The notes beneath the pieces are model-generated. The model ran no database searches. It saw nothing but the letters and a program-made list of their open reading frames with translations, and was not told the origin of the DNA. From Clostridium sp. (GTDB taxonomy: Bacteria; Bacillota; Clostridia; Clostridiales; Clostridiaceae), in contig JARLHR010000116.1 of assembly GCA_031292145.1 (NCBI GenBank), positions 1-46,173 of the forward strand: DNA of 46,173 nucleotides, read 5' to 3'. Position numbers and translations under genes: made by a program. Below are positions 10,164 through 17,400 of the stretch, piece after piece; the first letter of the stretch is position 1; the number at the start of each line of letters is the position of its first letter.

Positions 10164-11456
10164 CTATAAAACCTCTGTATCTACTATATTTTTTGCTTTA
10201 TTTGAAGATTTAGAAGTTTTTACAGCAGCCATAAGGAATACTGATAATAGTAATGAACCTGACATAAATATATAAGATGCATTTACTGAGCCTGTTATAC
10301 CATTCAAATAGCCTACAATATATGCACCTACAAATGAACCTAATGCTCCCATACTATTAATTAAAGCACTTGCTCCTCCCGATACATTTTTAGGTAATAT
10401 TTCTGTAATTATTGCAAAGAATGGACCATAAGGTGCATACATTACTCCACCTGCTATTACGAGTAAAATATATGATAACCAGAAGTTTGAACTTCCAATT
10501 AGATAAGAACCAAAAAACGCTACAGTACCTATTAATAAATACACCCACACAACAGTCTTACGATTTCCTGTGCGATCAGAATAATAAGATGATGCTAACA
10601 TTAATATTATGGCTAAAGCATATGGTAATGAAGATAACCAGCCTGCTAAAACAATACCAATTTGTGGACTTGCTTTAAGAATTGATGGTAACCACATTAC
10701 GAATCCATAAACTCCTATACTCCAAAAGAAATATTGAAATGATAGAATTATTACAGTAGGCGATTTAAATGCTTCTCTATAATTTTTCACTGGTTTTATT
10801 CCCTTTTGTTCTTCTTCCATTACTATCTCAATATCTTTCTTTTCCTTATCTGTCAACCATTTTGCTTCTTTTGGCTTATTATCTGCAAGCTTTAACCAGA
10901 AAAATGCCCATATAATTGGTGGTATTCCTTCAAGTATAAACATCCAGCGCCATCCAACAGAGTTTACTAAATAACCAGATACGATTGACATCCATAAAAC
11001 AGTGGCTGGGTTGCCCAAAATTAAAAACGTATTAGCTCTTGAACGTTCTTTTTTGGTAAACCAATTACTTAAGAAAATTAACATTGCCGGCATAACAGCA
11101 CTCTCAATAATTCCAAGCATAAACCTAGTGACCATTAAAACTTTTACATTTGCTACCAAACCATTTGACGCTGCAAGCACGCCCCAAAGAATTAAACTCG
11201 AGAAAACTAATTTTTTGGCACTTTTCTTTTCTGCAAACCATGCTGCTGGTACTTGGAAAAAGAAATAACCCAAGAAAAATAATGCAGATAACAGTGAAGC
11301 TATTGATGCAGTAATGTGTAAAGACTCACCCATTCCCCCAGCAACACCAAAACTATAATTCGCACGATCTAAGTACGCTAAACTATAAGTAATAAATGCT
11401 ACTGGTATTAGTCTTTTCCATCTTTTAGAAGTTAATTGAATACTTGATTTATCCAT
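10164..11456 (-). CDS. MFS transporter, anion:cation symporter family (hexuronate/sugar acid type)
   Basis: A 430-residue, 12-helix permease of the ACS family, like ExuT and GudP, which bring hexuronates, glucarate or KDG into the cell with protons. Family marks are the start of helix 1 (YLDRANYSFG), the loop FFQVPAAWFAEKKSAKK, and GIIESAVMPAMLIFLSNWF. Three in-frame starts lie close together; the ATG at 11456 is chosen because GGGGGG lies seven bases upstream. It is transcribed alone, but its promoter carries the same cre and CCGG operator as the kdg/hxl operon. It should therefore import the substrate of that operon, which is then probably a sugar acid or a related anionic sugar. Confidence 0.88.
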   Translation of the reverse strand: MDKSSIQLTSKRWKRLIPVAFITYSLAYLDRANYSFGVAGGMGESLHITASIASLLSALFFLGYFFFQVPAAWFAEKKSAKKLVFSSLILWGVLAASNGLVANVKVLMVTRFMLGIIESAVMPAMLIFLSNWFTKKERSRANTFLILGNPATVLWMSIVSGYLVNSVGWRWMFILEGIPPIIWAFFWLKLADNKPKEAKWLTDKEKKDIEIVMEEEQKGIKPVKNYREAFKSPTVIILSFQYFFWSIGVYGFVMWLPSILKASPQIGIVLAGWLSSLPYALAIILMLASSYYSDRTGNRKTVVWVYLLIGTVAFFGSYLIGSSNFWLSYILLVIAGGVMYAPYGPFFAIITEILPKNVSGGASALINSMGALGSFVGAYIVGYLNGITGSVNASYIFMSGSLLLSVFLMAAVKTSKSSNKAKNIVDTEVL

Positions 11457-11521
11457 TTTATGTCCCCCCATAATAATCATTTTAATTTCTACCTAATTAT
11501 CAGTTAAAAACAATTCCATCT

Positions 11522-11594
11522 TTAGTTTATCGTTTTAGTTAACCGGTTTACTAACTTACAATTTAATGTAAACGCTTTCATGTTGAGATGTCAA
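11522..11594 (-). promoter_or_regulatory. Promoter, cre site and CCGG operator of the MFS transporter gene
   Basis: Minus-strand TTGACA (11594-11589) is followed by a cre site that fits the CcpA consensus very well (11567-11580, TGTAAACGCTTTCA) across the -10, then the CCGG palindrome (11538-11552). The 28 bases 11522-11549 match those before the kdg/hxl operon exactly. Glucose repression through CcpA and substrate induction through the LacI-type regulator are expected. Confidence 0.8.
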
Positions 11595-11652
11595 GTAGTA
11601 TTTGTAAAAAAATTTAACATTATAACGACTAACAATAAATAAAACCACCTTC

Positions 11653-11692
11653 TTCCAGCAGACTTTGGTTATAAGTCAATTCTCAGCTGGAA
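11653..11692. terminator. Two-part hairpin between the HAD and MFS genes
   Basis: Outer arms TTCCAGC/GCTGGAA (11653-11659, 11686-11692) and inner arms GACTT/AAGTC form a stem with an internal bulge. It lies after the HAD stop; there is no clear T-run, so the terminator role is tentative. Confidence 0.4.
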
Positions 11693-11746
11693 AAATAAGT
11701 GATTCTATATTATTTTTAATATTAAGTTATCTTTAAACATTTCATC

Positions 11747-12607
11747 TTATAAATTCAAAACCTTATAAATAGCTTTAGCAACACCTGCATTATCATTTGT
11801 ATCAGTTACATATTTTGCTATTTCCTTTATTTTTGAAACTGCATTTTCCATAGCAAATGATATTGGAAATTCAGTAAACATTGAATAATCATTAAAACTA
11901 TCCCCAATAACCATAACTTCATCCTTATTTATCCCCATTTTCTGTGCAACTTTAGTTAATATAAACCCCTTTTGTGCATCTTTATTATTGATTTCTATAT
12001 TTTTAGTAAAAGTTGAAGTTATAGCCAGTCCTTCTATAGCTTCTAATTTTCTTTTTACTTTTACAGTAGTCTCTTCATCATTATAGAATGCTACAAATTT
12101 TCCTATTTCAATATCACTATTTAAAAACTCATTTATATCAGTTATATAATTTAAATTTGTGAAATGATTATGCTCTTTAGCCAATACCAAAGCTTCTTCA
12201 AAACTTACTCCTGGATTAAATGCTTGAACTCTATATGCAATTTGTATTAATACTTTTTCTTTTGTATCAATAGTATATAAACCATTATTTGTATATATTT
12301 CTGATGAAATTTCATTTTGTTTTATCATATTAAATATTTCAGCTGCTTTATTTTTATCAATGTATACACTTTCTAATACATTTCCATCCTTACTTCGATA
12401 TTCTGCTCCATTCATCACTATACATTCACACTCTATTCCCATTTCTTTCAAAAATGGTTCAACATCACTATATATCCTTCCTGTTGCAATAGCAAAATGT
12501 ACTCCCAATTTTTGTGCTTTTTTAATAGCCTCTAAATTTTCTTCTGATATTTTATGTTCACTATTAAGTAATGTTCCATCCATATCTGATGCAATAAGTT
12601 TTATCAT
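11747..12607 (-). CDS. Cof-type HAD-superfamily phosphatase
   Basis: A 286-residue HAD IIB (Cof/YbjI-like) hydrolase that removes phosphate from small sugar phosphates or similar metabolites. Motif I is DMDGTLLNSE with nucleophile D8 and acid D10, motif II is IATGR, motif III the lysine in NKDAQKG, and motif IV GDSFNDYSM. A GGAGGAAA site precedes the ATG. It is monocistronic, with no clear link to either neighbour. Members of this group are promiscuous, so the substrate cannot be named. Confidence 0.9.
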   Translation of the reverse strand: MIKLIASDMDGTLLNSEHKISEENLEAIKKAQKLGVHFAIATGRIYSDVEPFLKEMGIECECIVMNGAEYRSKDGNVLESVYIDKNKAAEIFNMIKQNEISSEIYTNNGLYTIDTKEKVLIQIAYRVQAFNPGVSFEEALVLAKEHNHFTNLNYITDINEFLNSDIEIGKFVAFYNDEETTVKVKRKLEAIEGLAITSTFTKNIEINNKDAQKGFILTKVAQKMGINKDEVMVIGDSFNDYSMFTEFPISFAMENAVSKIKEIAKYVTDTNDNAGVAKAIYKVLNL

Positions 12608-12665
12608 TATTAATTTCCTCCATATTTATTTAGTTTATTTAAAATGCAATCACTTTCCTATAATG

Positions 12666-12746
12666 TTAGTATACATTATTTTTGTGATATGATTATAAAA
12701 AATATGTAAGGCATATGAAAGAAAATAACAAGTCCAAGATGCGATG
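12666..12746. repeat. Dispersed palindromic repeat, partial copy
   Basis: Positions 12707-12746 hold an end of the AAGGCA...AAATAACAAGTCC family seen again near 33056, 36240 and 41150. The 37 bases before it (12666-12702) resemble 32934-32970, which also precedes a copy of the same repeat. It sits between the start of the HAD gene and a small hypothetical gene. Confidence 0.6.
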
Positions 12747-12750
12747 TATA

Positions 12751-12957
12751 TTAAATCAATTCCCCATTATCATATATAAATCTTACCTTTAACCCCTCTA
12801 AATCAGCACCTTGAAGCTTACTATATACTAAATACCATCCTTCCCTGCTCAATTCTATAACGTCATTAATCCATTTATTATCAATGAATACTTCAATGGA
12901 TTTTCCAGAGTTTAATCCATTATCTATCCATAAATCCATCTTGTACATTATTCCCAT
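12751..12957 (-). CDS. Small DUF5348-like protein
   Basis: A 68-residue ORF whose product reads like the small DUF5348 family: a beta-rich fold with IEVFIDNKWINDVIEL, then GWYLVYSKLQGADLEGLKVRF. That pattern is too ordered to be a chance ORF. Three in-frame Met codons (residues 1, 4, 6) are possible starts and none has a strong ribosome site; GGGA before codon 4 or 6 is the best. No function is known for the family. It stands alone between a repeat and the decayed TetR gene. Confidence 0.55.
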   Translation of the reverse strand: MGIMYKMDLWIDNGLNSGKSIEVFIDNKWINDVIELSREGWYLVYSKLQGADLEGLKVRFIYDNGELI

Positions 12958-13102
12958 TTTTTTGTTATTGTAGTTATATCTTAATGTCCCTGTCTTTTTT
13001 TCTATGTTAATCCACTTCCTTTTACTATAAATTTGATTATTTTCTTATAACTTATTTTGTTCTTTAATACTTAAATCTAAATAAATATAACCGCACAACT
13101 CT

Positions 13103-13134
13103 TTTAAAAAAAGACAACTATTGTAGTTGTCTTT
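13103..13134 (-). terminator. Terminator of the MBL-TetR transcript
   Basis: Perfect 11-bp stem AAAGACAACTA/TAGTTGTCTTT with a 3-base loop (13110-13134), followed on the minus strand by seven T. It lies 35 bases after the second stop codon of the TetR reading frame, so the original gene reached 13169. Confidence 0.85.
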
Positions 13135-13168
13135 CCCCATAATTGTTTAGAAACATAATAAATTCAGT

Positions 13169-13744
13169 CTATTTCAAATTACGTAATCCTGCAAGGTATG
13201 TATCAATAAGCAGCTGATAACTTAAATTTATATCAAGTTGGACTCCAAATCCACCTTTTTGCTCTAACAAAGAAAATCCATGAAAAATACTTCGTAATCC
13301 TCTAGTTACATGAAGTGCTGCTTATTCTTCTAAGCCATAGGCACTTAATATTCTAATGGAAAGTTCTACTACTTTTCTTGCTGCTTTCTGAACCTCAATA
13401 TCATTTGCATCTGAAGAAAGAAAAGTTGAATCATATAGACCTGGATGGTTGCGAACAAATGTTATATAAGCTTTACCCAATGCACGAACTGCATCATCTC
13501 CAGCTTGCCCTGCTGTTGAATAAACTAAATCATTGTATAGCTTTTCCATGCTGTAAATCGCAAGTTCTTTCCGTAATTGCTGCAATCGGTTAATGTGATT
13601 ATATAAAGACGGACTAGCAATATTTAATTTATCAGCCAATGCAGCAAGAGTTACTTCATTTAGTCCATTTGTATCCGCAATTTCTGCCGCTGCTTCTATT
13701 ATAATTTCCAATGTTACTCTAGCTCTTCGAGCCATTTTGCTCAT
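13169..13744 (-). pseudogene. TetR-family regulator interrupted by an in-frame stop
   Basis: The first 140 codons encode a TetR/AcrR regulator with its helix-turn-helix in TLAALADKLNIASPSLYNHI. A TAA at 13324-13322 stops it. The same frame then continues without shift for 50 codons as AALHVTRGLRSIFHGFSLLE... and ends at TAG 13171-13169. That tail (HGF...GGFGVQLD) is the normal C-terminal part of WHG-type TetR regulators, so a single base change created the stop. The 140-residue product keeps the DNA-binding domain but loses part of the dimer/ligand domain. It follows the MBL gene by 11 bases and probably regulated it. A sequencing error or readthrough is also possible. Confidence 0.85.
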
Positions 13745-13755
13745 TCCTTTCTCTT

Positions 13756-14469
13756 TTAAGCATGTTTTAACTTATGTTCACATTCAATAATAGCACGATT
13801 CATTGCTTCCTTTGGTTCTTTTATCATATTTCCATGTCCTGCAGCTAGAAGAGTTGGTTCGTACTCCATTAATTTTTTCACACTTTTAAGTGTCATTTCC
13901 TTATTCCATGTAGCCATAGCAGGGAATGGGAATGTTGGTCTTACTTGACCACCAACAGCTGTTCCACCTCTTGTCTGCATTGTATCACCAACAATAACAG
14001 CCTTATTGCGTGTATCAAGGTAGCAAAAGGAGCCAGGGGTATGTCCCGGTGTAGATATGGCAATTAAAGAACCTATTTTATCCCCATCATTAACAAGTAC
14101 ATCAGCTCTTGTCTTTAACTTTTTTGGTATGCTTCCTTTTATAGGCATGTCAGGTTCTCCTTTATCTAATGAAACATCTCCAGACATTAACCTAGAATCT
14201 CTTTTAGAAACATAAACAATAACATTAGGAAGTAATTCTTTCAAAGCATCTAGTGCACCTACGTGATCATCATGAACATGTGTAAGAACAATACGGGTTA
14301 TTGGCTTTCCAATTTTATCAGCCATCTTAATAATCTTCTTATAACTATATGATAATGCGGCATCAATTAAAGTTAAGCTATCACTTTCTTCAACTAGATA
14401 GCAGTTAACAGGAAAAAGTGTTGGTAAAAAAGTTAATTGATATATTGTTTTTTCATGAATTACTCTCAT
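13756..14469 (-). CDS. MBL-fold metallo-hydrolase
   Basis: A 237-residue metallo-beta-lactamase-fold hydrolase. The zinc motif HVHDDH (H64, H66, D68, H69), the second ligand block STPGHTPGSFCYL, and VGDTMQ supply the dinuclear metal site; AAGHG near the C-terminus gives the last His. An ATG three codons upstream touches the AGGAG site, so ATG 14469 with nine-base spacing is preferred. The TetR gene follows 11 bases later, and two palindromes overlap the promoter. Enzymes of this group hydrolyse lactones, thioesters or similar; the substrate here is unknown, but the TetR link suggests detoxification or response to a small molecule. Confidence 0.88.
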   Translation of the reverse strand: MRVIHEKTIYQLTFLPTLFPVNCYLVEESDSLTLIDAALSYSYKKIIKMADKIGKPITRIVLTHVHDDHVGALDALKELLPNVIVYVSKRDSRLMSGDVSLDKGEPDMPIKGSIPKKLKTRADVLVNDGDKIGSLIAISTPGHTPGSFCYLDTRNKAVIVGDTMQTRGGTAVGGQVRPTFPFPAMATWNKEMTLKSVKKLMEYEPTLLAAGHGNMIKEPKEAMNRAIIECEHKLKHA

Positions 14470-14509
14470 AATATTCATCTCCTAATTAATAATACAACTT
14501 TAAAAATAA

Positions 14510-14553
14510 ACTAATCATATTAGTGTATTAACTAATACAATTAGTTTAGTCAA
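14510..14553 (-). promoter_or_regulatory. Promoter with two palindromic operators before the MBL-TetR operon
   Basis: Two short palindromes lie in tandem: ACTAATCATATTAGT (14510-14524) and AACTAATACAATTAGTT (14530-14546). Both have ACTAAT/ATTAGT arms with a 3-base centre, and their centres are 21 bases apart (two helical turns). A minus-strand -35 TTGACT (14553-14548) adjoins them. This is a typical TetR autoregulatory site. Confidence 0.7.
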
Positions 14554-14802
14554 GTAATTTATATATTTCTTATTATTAAATCAGTAACTGCTTAGCCATT
14601 ATACCTCTTTGCAATGATTTTTTTTAAATCCCCTTTTACTAGTATATGGATATTGTAAATTGTTAGAATTATAAGCCTTAACATTAATTCTATTTTGTAA
14701 TTAGGTTTTATTACTACAAAAAATATTAAGAACGTAAAGAAAAACATTAGTTTAATTTTATTCATATAAATTACCAAAATGAATCCAAACAAGAAAATAA
14801 AA

Positions 14803-16134
14803 TTAATTAGTTTCCGCTCCTCCCCATTCCACAGCTGCAAAACCTTTTCTATTAAAAGTTTCTAACTCCTGTTTTTGAACTTCTACCGGATTATCTAGTG
14901 GTTTAAACACCATAAATACTCTCAATATACTATCAGGAGATGGAGATATATTTAATTTCGCCAAATCAGTATATTCTTCTTTTTGAAAGCTTATTAAATT
15001 ATATTTATTTTGATTCATTCTTGGTAACCAATATGTTATGAAATCATCACTTTCTCTAGCATTTAATCCTAGGTATTCTAATTTTTCTTGTAAAAATTCT
15101 GCTGCGTCTTCCCCTTTTACTACAAAGCCTTTTGATAGATCAAATTTTTTATCAGACGTTCCTTCCCAATATAAATATGAGTATTCTCTATTATCAGATT
15201 TGTTTATTATTTTACCATCAGGATATGCAGTTACTTCCCAAGTATTATCTTTATAATATTTAGGATACAAACACGTTATCTCACCTTTATAATCTAAATT
15301 TACACTAATATCAGTTTTTTGTTTTGGATAAAGATATATAACAGGCTTGGCTACACATATCTTAGACATTTCTTCTACTTCTTTTGCAGTTTCTCCCTGA
15401 GCTGAATAGATTTCTTTAGTTGAGTCATTATTTGGAACTGAATATCCACCAATTTCTATTCCATCGCAGAACATAAAATAAACGTTAGTATCAACATTAT
15501 ACTTCTTTTCTAAAGGATGATTCTTAACTGTAAAACCATATGTTGTAATTTCTTTACCATAATAATTTTCTTTATCAATTCCCTGTACTGCCCATATTTG
15601 TGTATATAGTTTATTTGTAGTTTTTCCATCTTCAAACATACTTTTATCTAATGTAATTTTACTTATTAAGCCCAGACTCTTAATAATCTTATATCCATAA
15701 TCATTAATAGAATCTTCTGCTTGTTTTTCACAATCTTCTAAATTTGATGAATTATCTTCTGTAGCTTGAATCCATACACCATTGTAATCTAATGTATAAC
15801 CATTAATAGTAGTATTTATGGCCATATCACCACTATTATATAGGTGGTACCATCTATCTTTATCTTTTACCCACCCTTTCTTCATTGATCCTGATTCTCC
15901 TAAGTAGTACCATTTGCCTTCATCCTGCATCCAGCCTGTTTTCATGTATCCATTGCTATCAAAATAGTACCAGTCTCCATCAATCTCACGCCATCCCACT
16001 GACCATGAATTCCCTTCTGTATTCCACCAACCGTTAGAATTCTGTTTCCATTCAGCATTGGTCCCTATTGGATTCAATGCCAGTATTAAAGTTACTACTA
16101 ATGAACTTGTTATAATTTTAGTTAATTTTTGCAT
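14803..16134 (-). CDS. Secreted protein with cell-wall-binding repeats
   Basis: A 443-residue secreted protein. A signal peptide (residues 1-27, ending near GTNA) is followed by four aromatic/glycine cell-wall- or choline-binding-type repeats (about residues 30-125; for example GWREIDGDWYYFDSNGYMKT). A long C-terminal part has the motif KPVIYLYPKQ, which I recognise from uncharacterised clostridial surface proteins. AGGGGAG precedes the ATG. It should attach to the wall through the repeats; the function of the C-terminal domain is not known. A 29-base box upstream is shared with the membrane-peptide genes at 16522-17011, which suggests common control. Confidence 0.82.
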   Translation of the reverse strand: MQKLTKIITSSLVVTLILALNPIGTNAEWKQNSNGWWNTEGNSWSVGWREIDGDWYYFDSNGYMKTGWMQDEGKWYYLGESGSMKKGWVKDKDRWYHLYNSGDMAINTTINGYTLDYNGVWIQATEDNSSNLEDCEKQAEDSINDYGYKIIKSLGLISKITLDKSMFEDGKTTNKLYTQIWAVQGIDKENYYGKEITTYGFTVKNHPLEKKYNVDTNVYFMFCDGIEIGGYSVPNNDSTKEIYSAQGETAKEVEEMSKICVAKPVIYLYPKQKTDISVNLDYKGEITCLYPKYYKDNTWEVTAYPDGKIINKSDNREYSYLYWEGTSDKKFDLSKGFVVKGEDAAEFLQEKLEYLGLNARESDDFITYWLPRMNQNKYNLISFQKEEYTDLAKLNISPSPDSILRVFMVFKPLDNPVEVQKQELETFNRKGFAAVEWGGAETN

Positions 16135-16201
16135 CTTTAAATCTCCCCTACTTCATTTTTATACATCTATGAGTTTATAAAAATAAACACTATTTTTTAC
16201 C

Positions 16202-16230
16202 AAAAGTCAATACAACTTTCATAAAACGTA
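16202..16230 (-). promoter_or_regulatory. Shared promoter box, copy 1
   Basis: Twenty-six of 29 bases match positions 17076-17104. On the minus strand both read TACGTTTTATG, a variable part, then TTGTATTGACTTTT with a TTGACT -35. The box ends 68 bases before the ATG of the repeat protein (copy 2: 65 bases before its ATG). The -10 regions are poor, which points to an activator. Confidence 0.55.
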
Positions 16231-16234
16231 CATC

Positions 16235-16299
16235 TTAAGGCATGAAAAGAAAATTAAACTATAATATATTTATATAATCTTTTGATTGTGCCTTAGTAA
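16235..16299. repeat. Short copy of the dispersed palindromic repeat
   Basis: Only about 65 bases long: the left end reads TTAAGGCATGAAAAGAAAAT and the right end, inverted, TTACTAAGGCACAATCAAAA. The right end is identical over 20 bases to 41145-41164. It lies between two surface-protein transcription units. Confidence 0.65.
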
Positions 16300-16396
16300 T
16301 TAAAATTTAAATTTGCCACGATTTTGACATAATAGCAAGCTATAATAAACTCATAACATTGATAAAACTTTTTTTCATAAATATTTACCCCTATAA

Positions 16397-16463
16397 ATAT
16401 AAACATAATAAAGAGTAACATTCATATTCCCCTTATGTATGTTACTCTTTATTATGTTTATAT
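16397..16463. terminator. 25-bp perfect inverted repeat
   Basis: Arms at 16397-16421 and 16439-16463 are exact complements (core AACATAATAAAGAGTAACAT) with a 17-base loop. A GCTTTTTTAG tail follows on the plus strand only. It lies after the small membrane-protein gene at 16522. It could end that transcript, but the T-run points the other way, so its role is uncertain. Confidence 0.6.
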
Positions 16464-16521
16464 GCTTTTTTAGTTGTCTATCATTTAAGAATAAGACGAT
16501 ATCTTAGAAACATATTTATTA

Positions 16522-16770
16522 TCATTCGTTTTTTATATTTTTTATTGCACCCAATCCACCTAATATGGATAGGATAGAACCAATAGATTTATACTTTGTA
16601 ATAGACTGTTCTAAATAAATTACATAACTATTTGTGTCCATACTACCACCGTAATCATGCATTATTCTTGATACTTCCTTGTCACCTAAACTTACACTAT
16701 TCATTAGTATAAATATCCCTACCAAAAAGATAATAATAAAAAATATTATTATTAAATTACTTTTTCTCAT
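16522..16770 (-). CDS. Small membrane protein
   Basis: An 82-residue protein with one strong N-terminal membrane helix (SNLIIIFFIIIFLVGIFILM) followed by a short polar segment and a weakly hydrophobic C-terminal stretch (IGSILSILGGLGAIKN). ATG 16770 has AAGGAA close upstream; a GTG at 16800 with GGTGGG before it would add ten residues. I do not recognise the family. It lies downstream of a 44-residue membrane peptide gene and the second copy of the shared promoter box, so the two probably form one transcript expressed together with the wall-binding protein at 14803-16134. Confidence 0.55.
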   Translation of the reverse strand: MRKSNLIIIFFIIIFLVGIFILMNSVSLGDKEVSRIMHDYGGSMDTNSYVIYLEQSITKYKSIGSILSILGGLGAIKNIKNE

Positions 16771-16876
16771 GAATTTCCTTAGACAATTTAGTTTTATCAC
16801 TTTTACCCACCATCCTTCATATTAATTATAATAAAACGACCTATTTTAATTTTTATTCACTCCATAAATTTACAAT

Positions 16877-17011
16877 TCATCTAATAATATTTAACAGCAT
16901 TACAATCATCAATAAAGCAATTCCAATTTCATTGTTATTACCTTTCCATAAAAATATGATTGCGACTACCAATAGAAGAACTGATACAATTAAAATAAAT
17001 TTTGTTTTCAT
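16877..17011 (-). CDS. 44-residue membrane peptide
   Basis: A short gene with a good AAGGGTG ribosome site seven bases before ATG 17011. The product starts MKTKFILIVSVLLLVVAIIF and continues with WKGNNNEIGIALLMIVMLLNIIR, giving two short membrane segments joined by a polar turn. It ends at TGA 16877. The shared promoter box lies 65 bases upstream. I know no family for it; the ribosome site and its promoter-near position are the main reasons to believe it. Confidence 0.55.
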   Translation of the reverse strand: MKTKFILIVSVLLLVVAIIFLWKGNNNEIGIALLMIVMLLNIIR

Positions 17012-17075
17012 TATATCACCCTTCATTCTACTTGATAAATTTTAATTTCGAGTTGAATGGATACTATATTCTTCG

Positions 17076-17104
17076 AAAAGTCAATACAATTAGCATAAAA
17101 CGTA
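17076..17104 (-). promoter_or_regulatory. Shared promoter box, copy 2
   Basis: Second copy of the box at 16202-16230, with 26 of 29 identical bases and a nearly equal distance to the following start codon. It is expected to drive the 44-residue peptide gene and the small membrane protein gene. Confidence 0.55.
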
Positions 17105-17277
17105 TATTTTTGTGCATTAAAAGAATATTCTTAAAAAAATACTAAAATAAAAGGAAAATTTGCGTTTAATGCTCAATTTTATACGTTTAGAAGAAAAATG
17201 GTTTACTTTTATTTAGGTATCATGAGAATATATATTTCGTAAGTATCTGGATAGTTACAAATTATATAACTTTACTT

Positions 17278-17363
17278 TCTATAGACGAGCTTTTTAAGGC
17301 TGCATCGGTATCTCTTTAGCCCCTAATTGGAAATACTTGGTTGCATCTTCACTCGTCTATAGA
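17278..17363 (+). ncRNA. Structured leader upstream of the PPC-domain gene, type unknown
   Basis: A perfect 12-bp outer stem (17278-17289 with 17352-17363, arm TCTATAGACGAG) encloses 62 bases, with an inner helix GGCT/AGCC (17298-17301, 17318-17321) and a GC-richer core (GCATCGGTATCTC, CCCCTAATTGG, ACTTGGTTGCATC) than its surroundings. It ends 38 bases before the start codon of a secreted protein. The form, a closed stem around a compact core in a 5' leader, is like a riboswitch, but I could not match it to the c-di-GMP or other classes I know. Confidence 0.45.
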
Positions 17364-17400
17364 TATAATTAAAAACTATTTGAAAGAGGTAAGGATAATT

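Noticed and set aside
14592-14840. 82-codon hydrophobic ORF after the wall-binding protein gene
   Set aside because: The only strong purine-rich site (GGGGAGGAG) is inside the upstream gene and no usual start codon follows at the right distance; hydrophobic ORFs are common by chance in such AT-rich DNA.
17278-17363. c-di-GMP riboswitch class I or II
   Set aside because: The conserved GGCAAACC and GACGCAAAGCC blocks of class I and the pseudoknot pattern of class II are not present, so only an unknown structured leader is reported.
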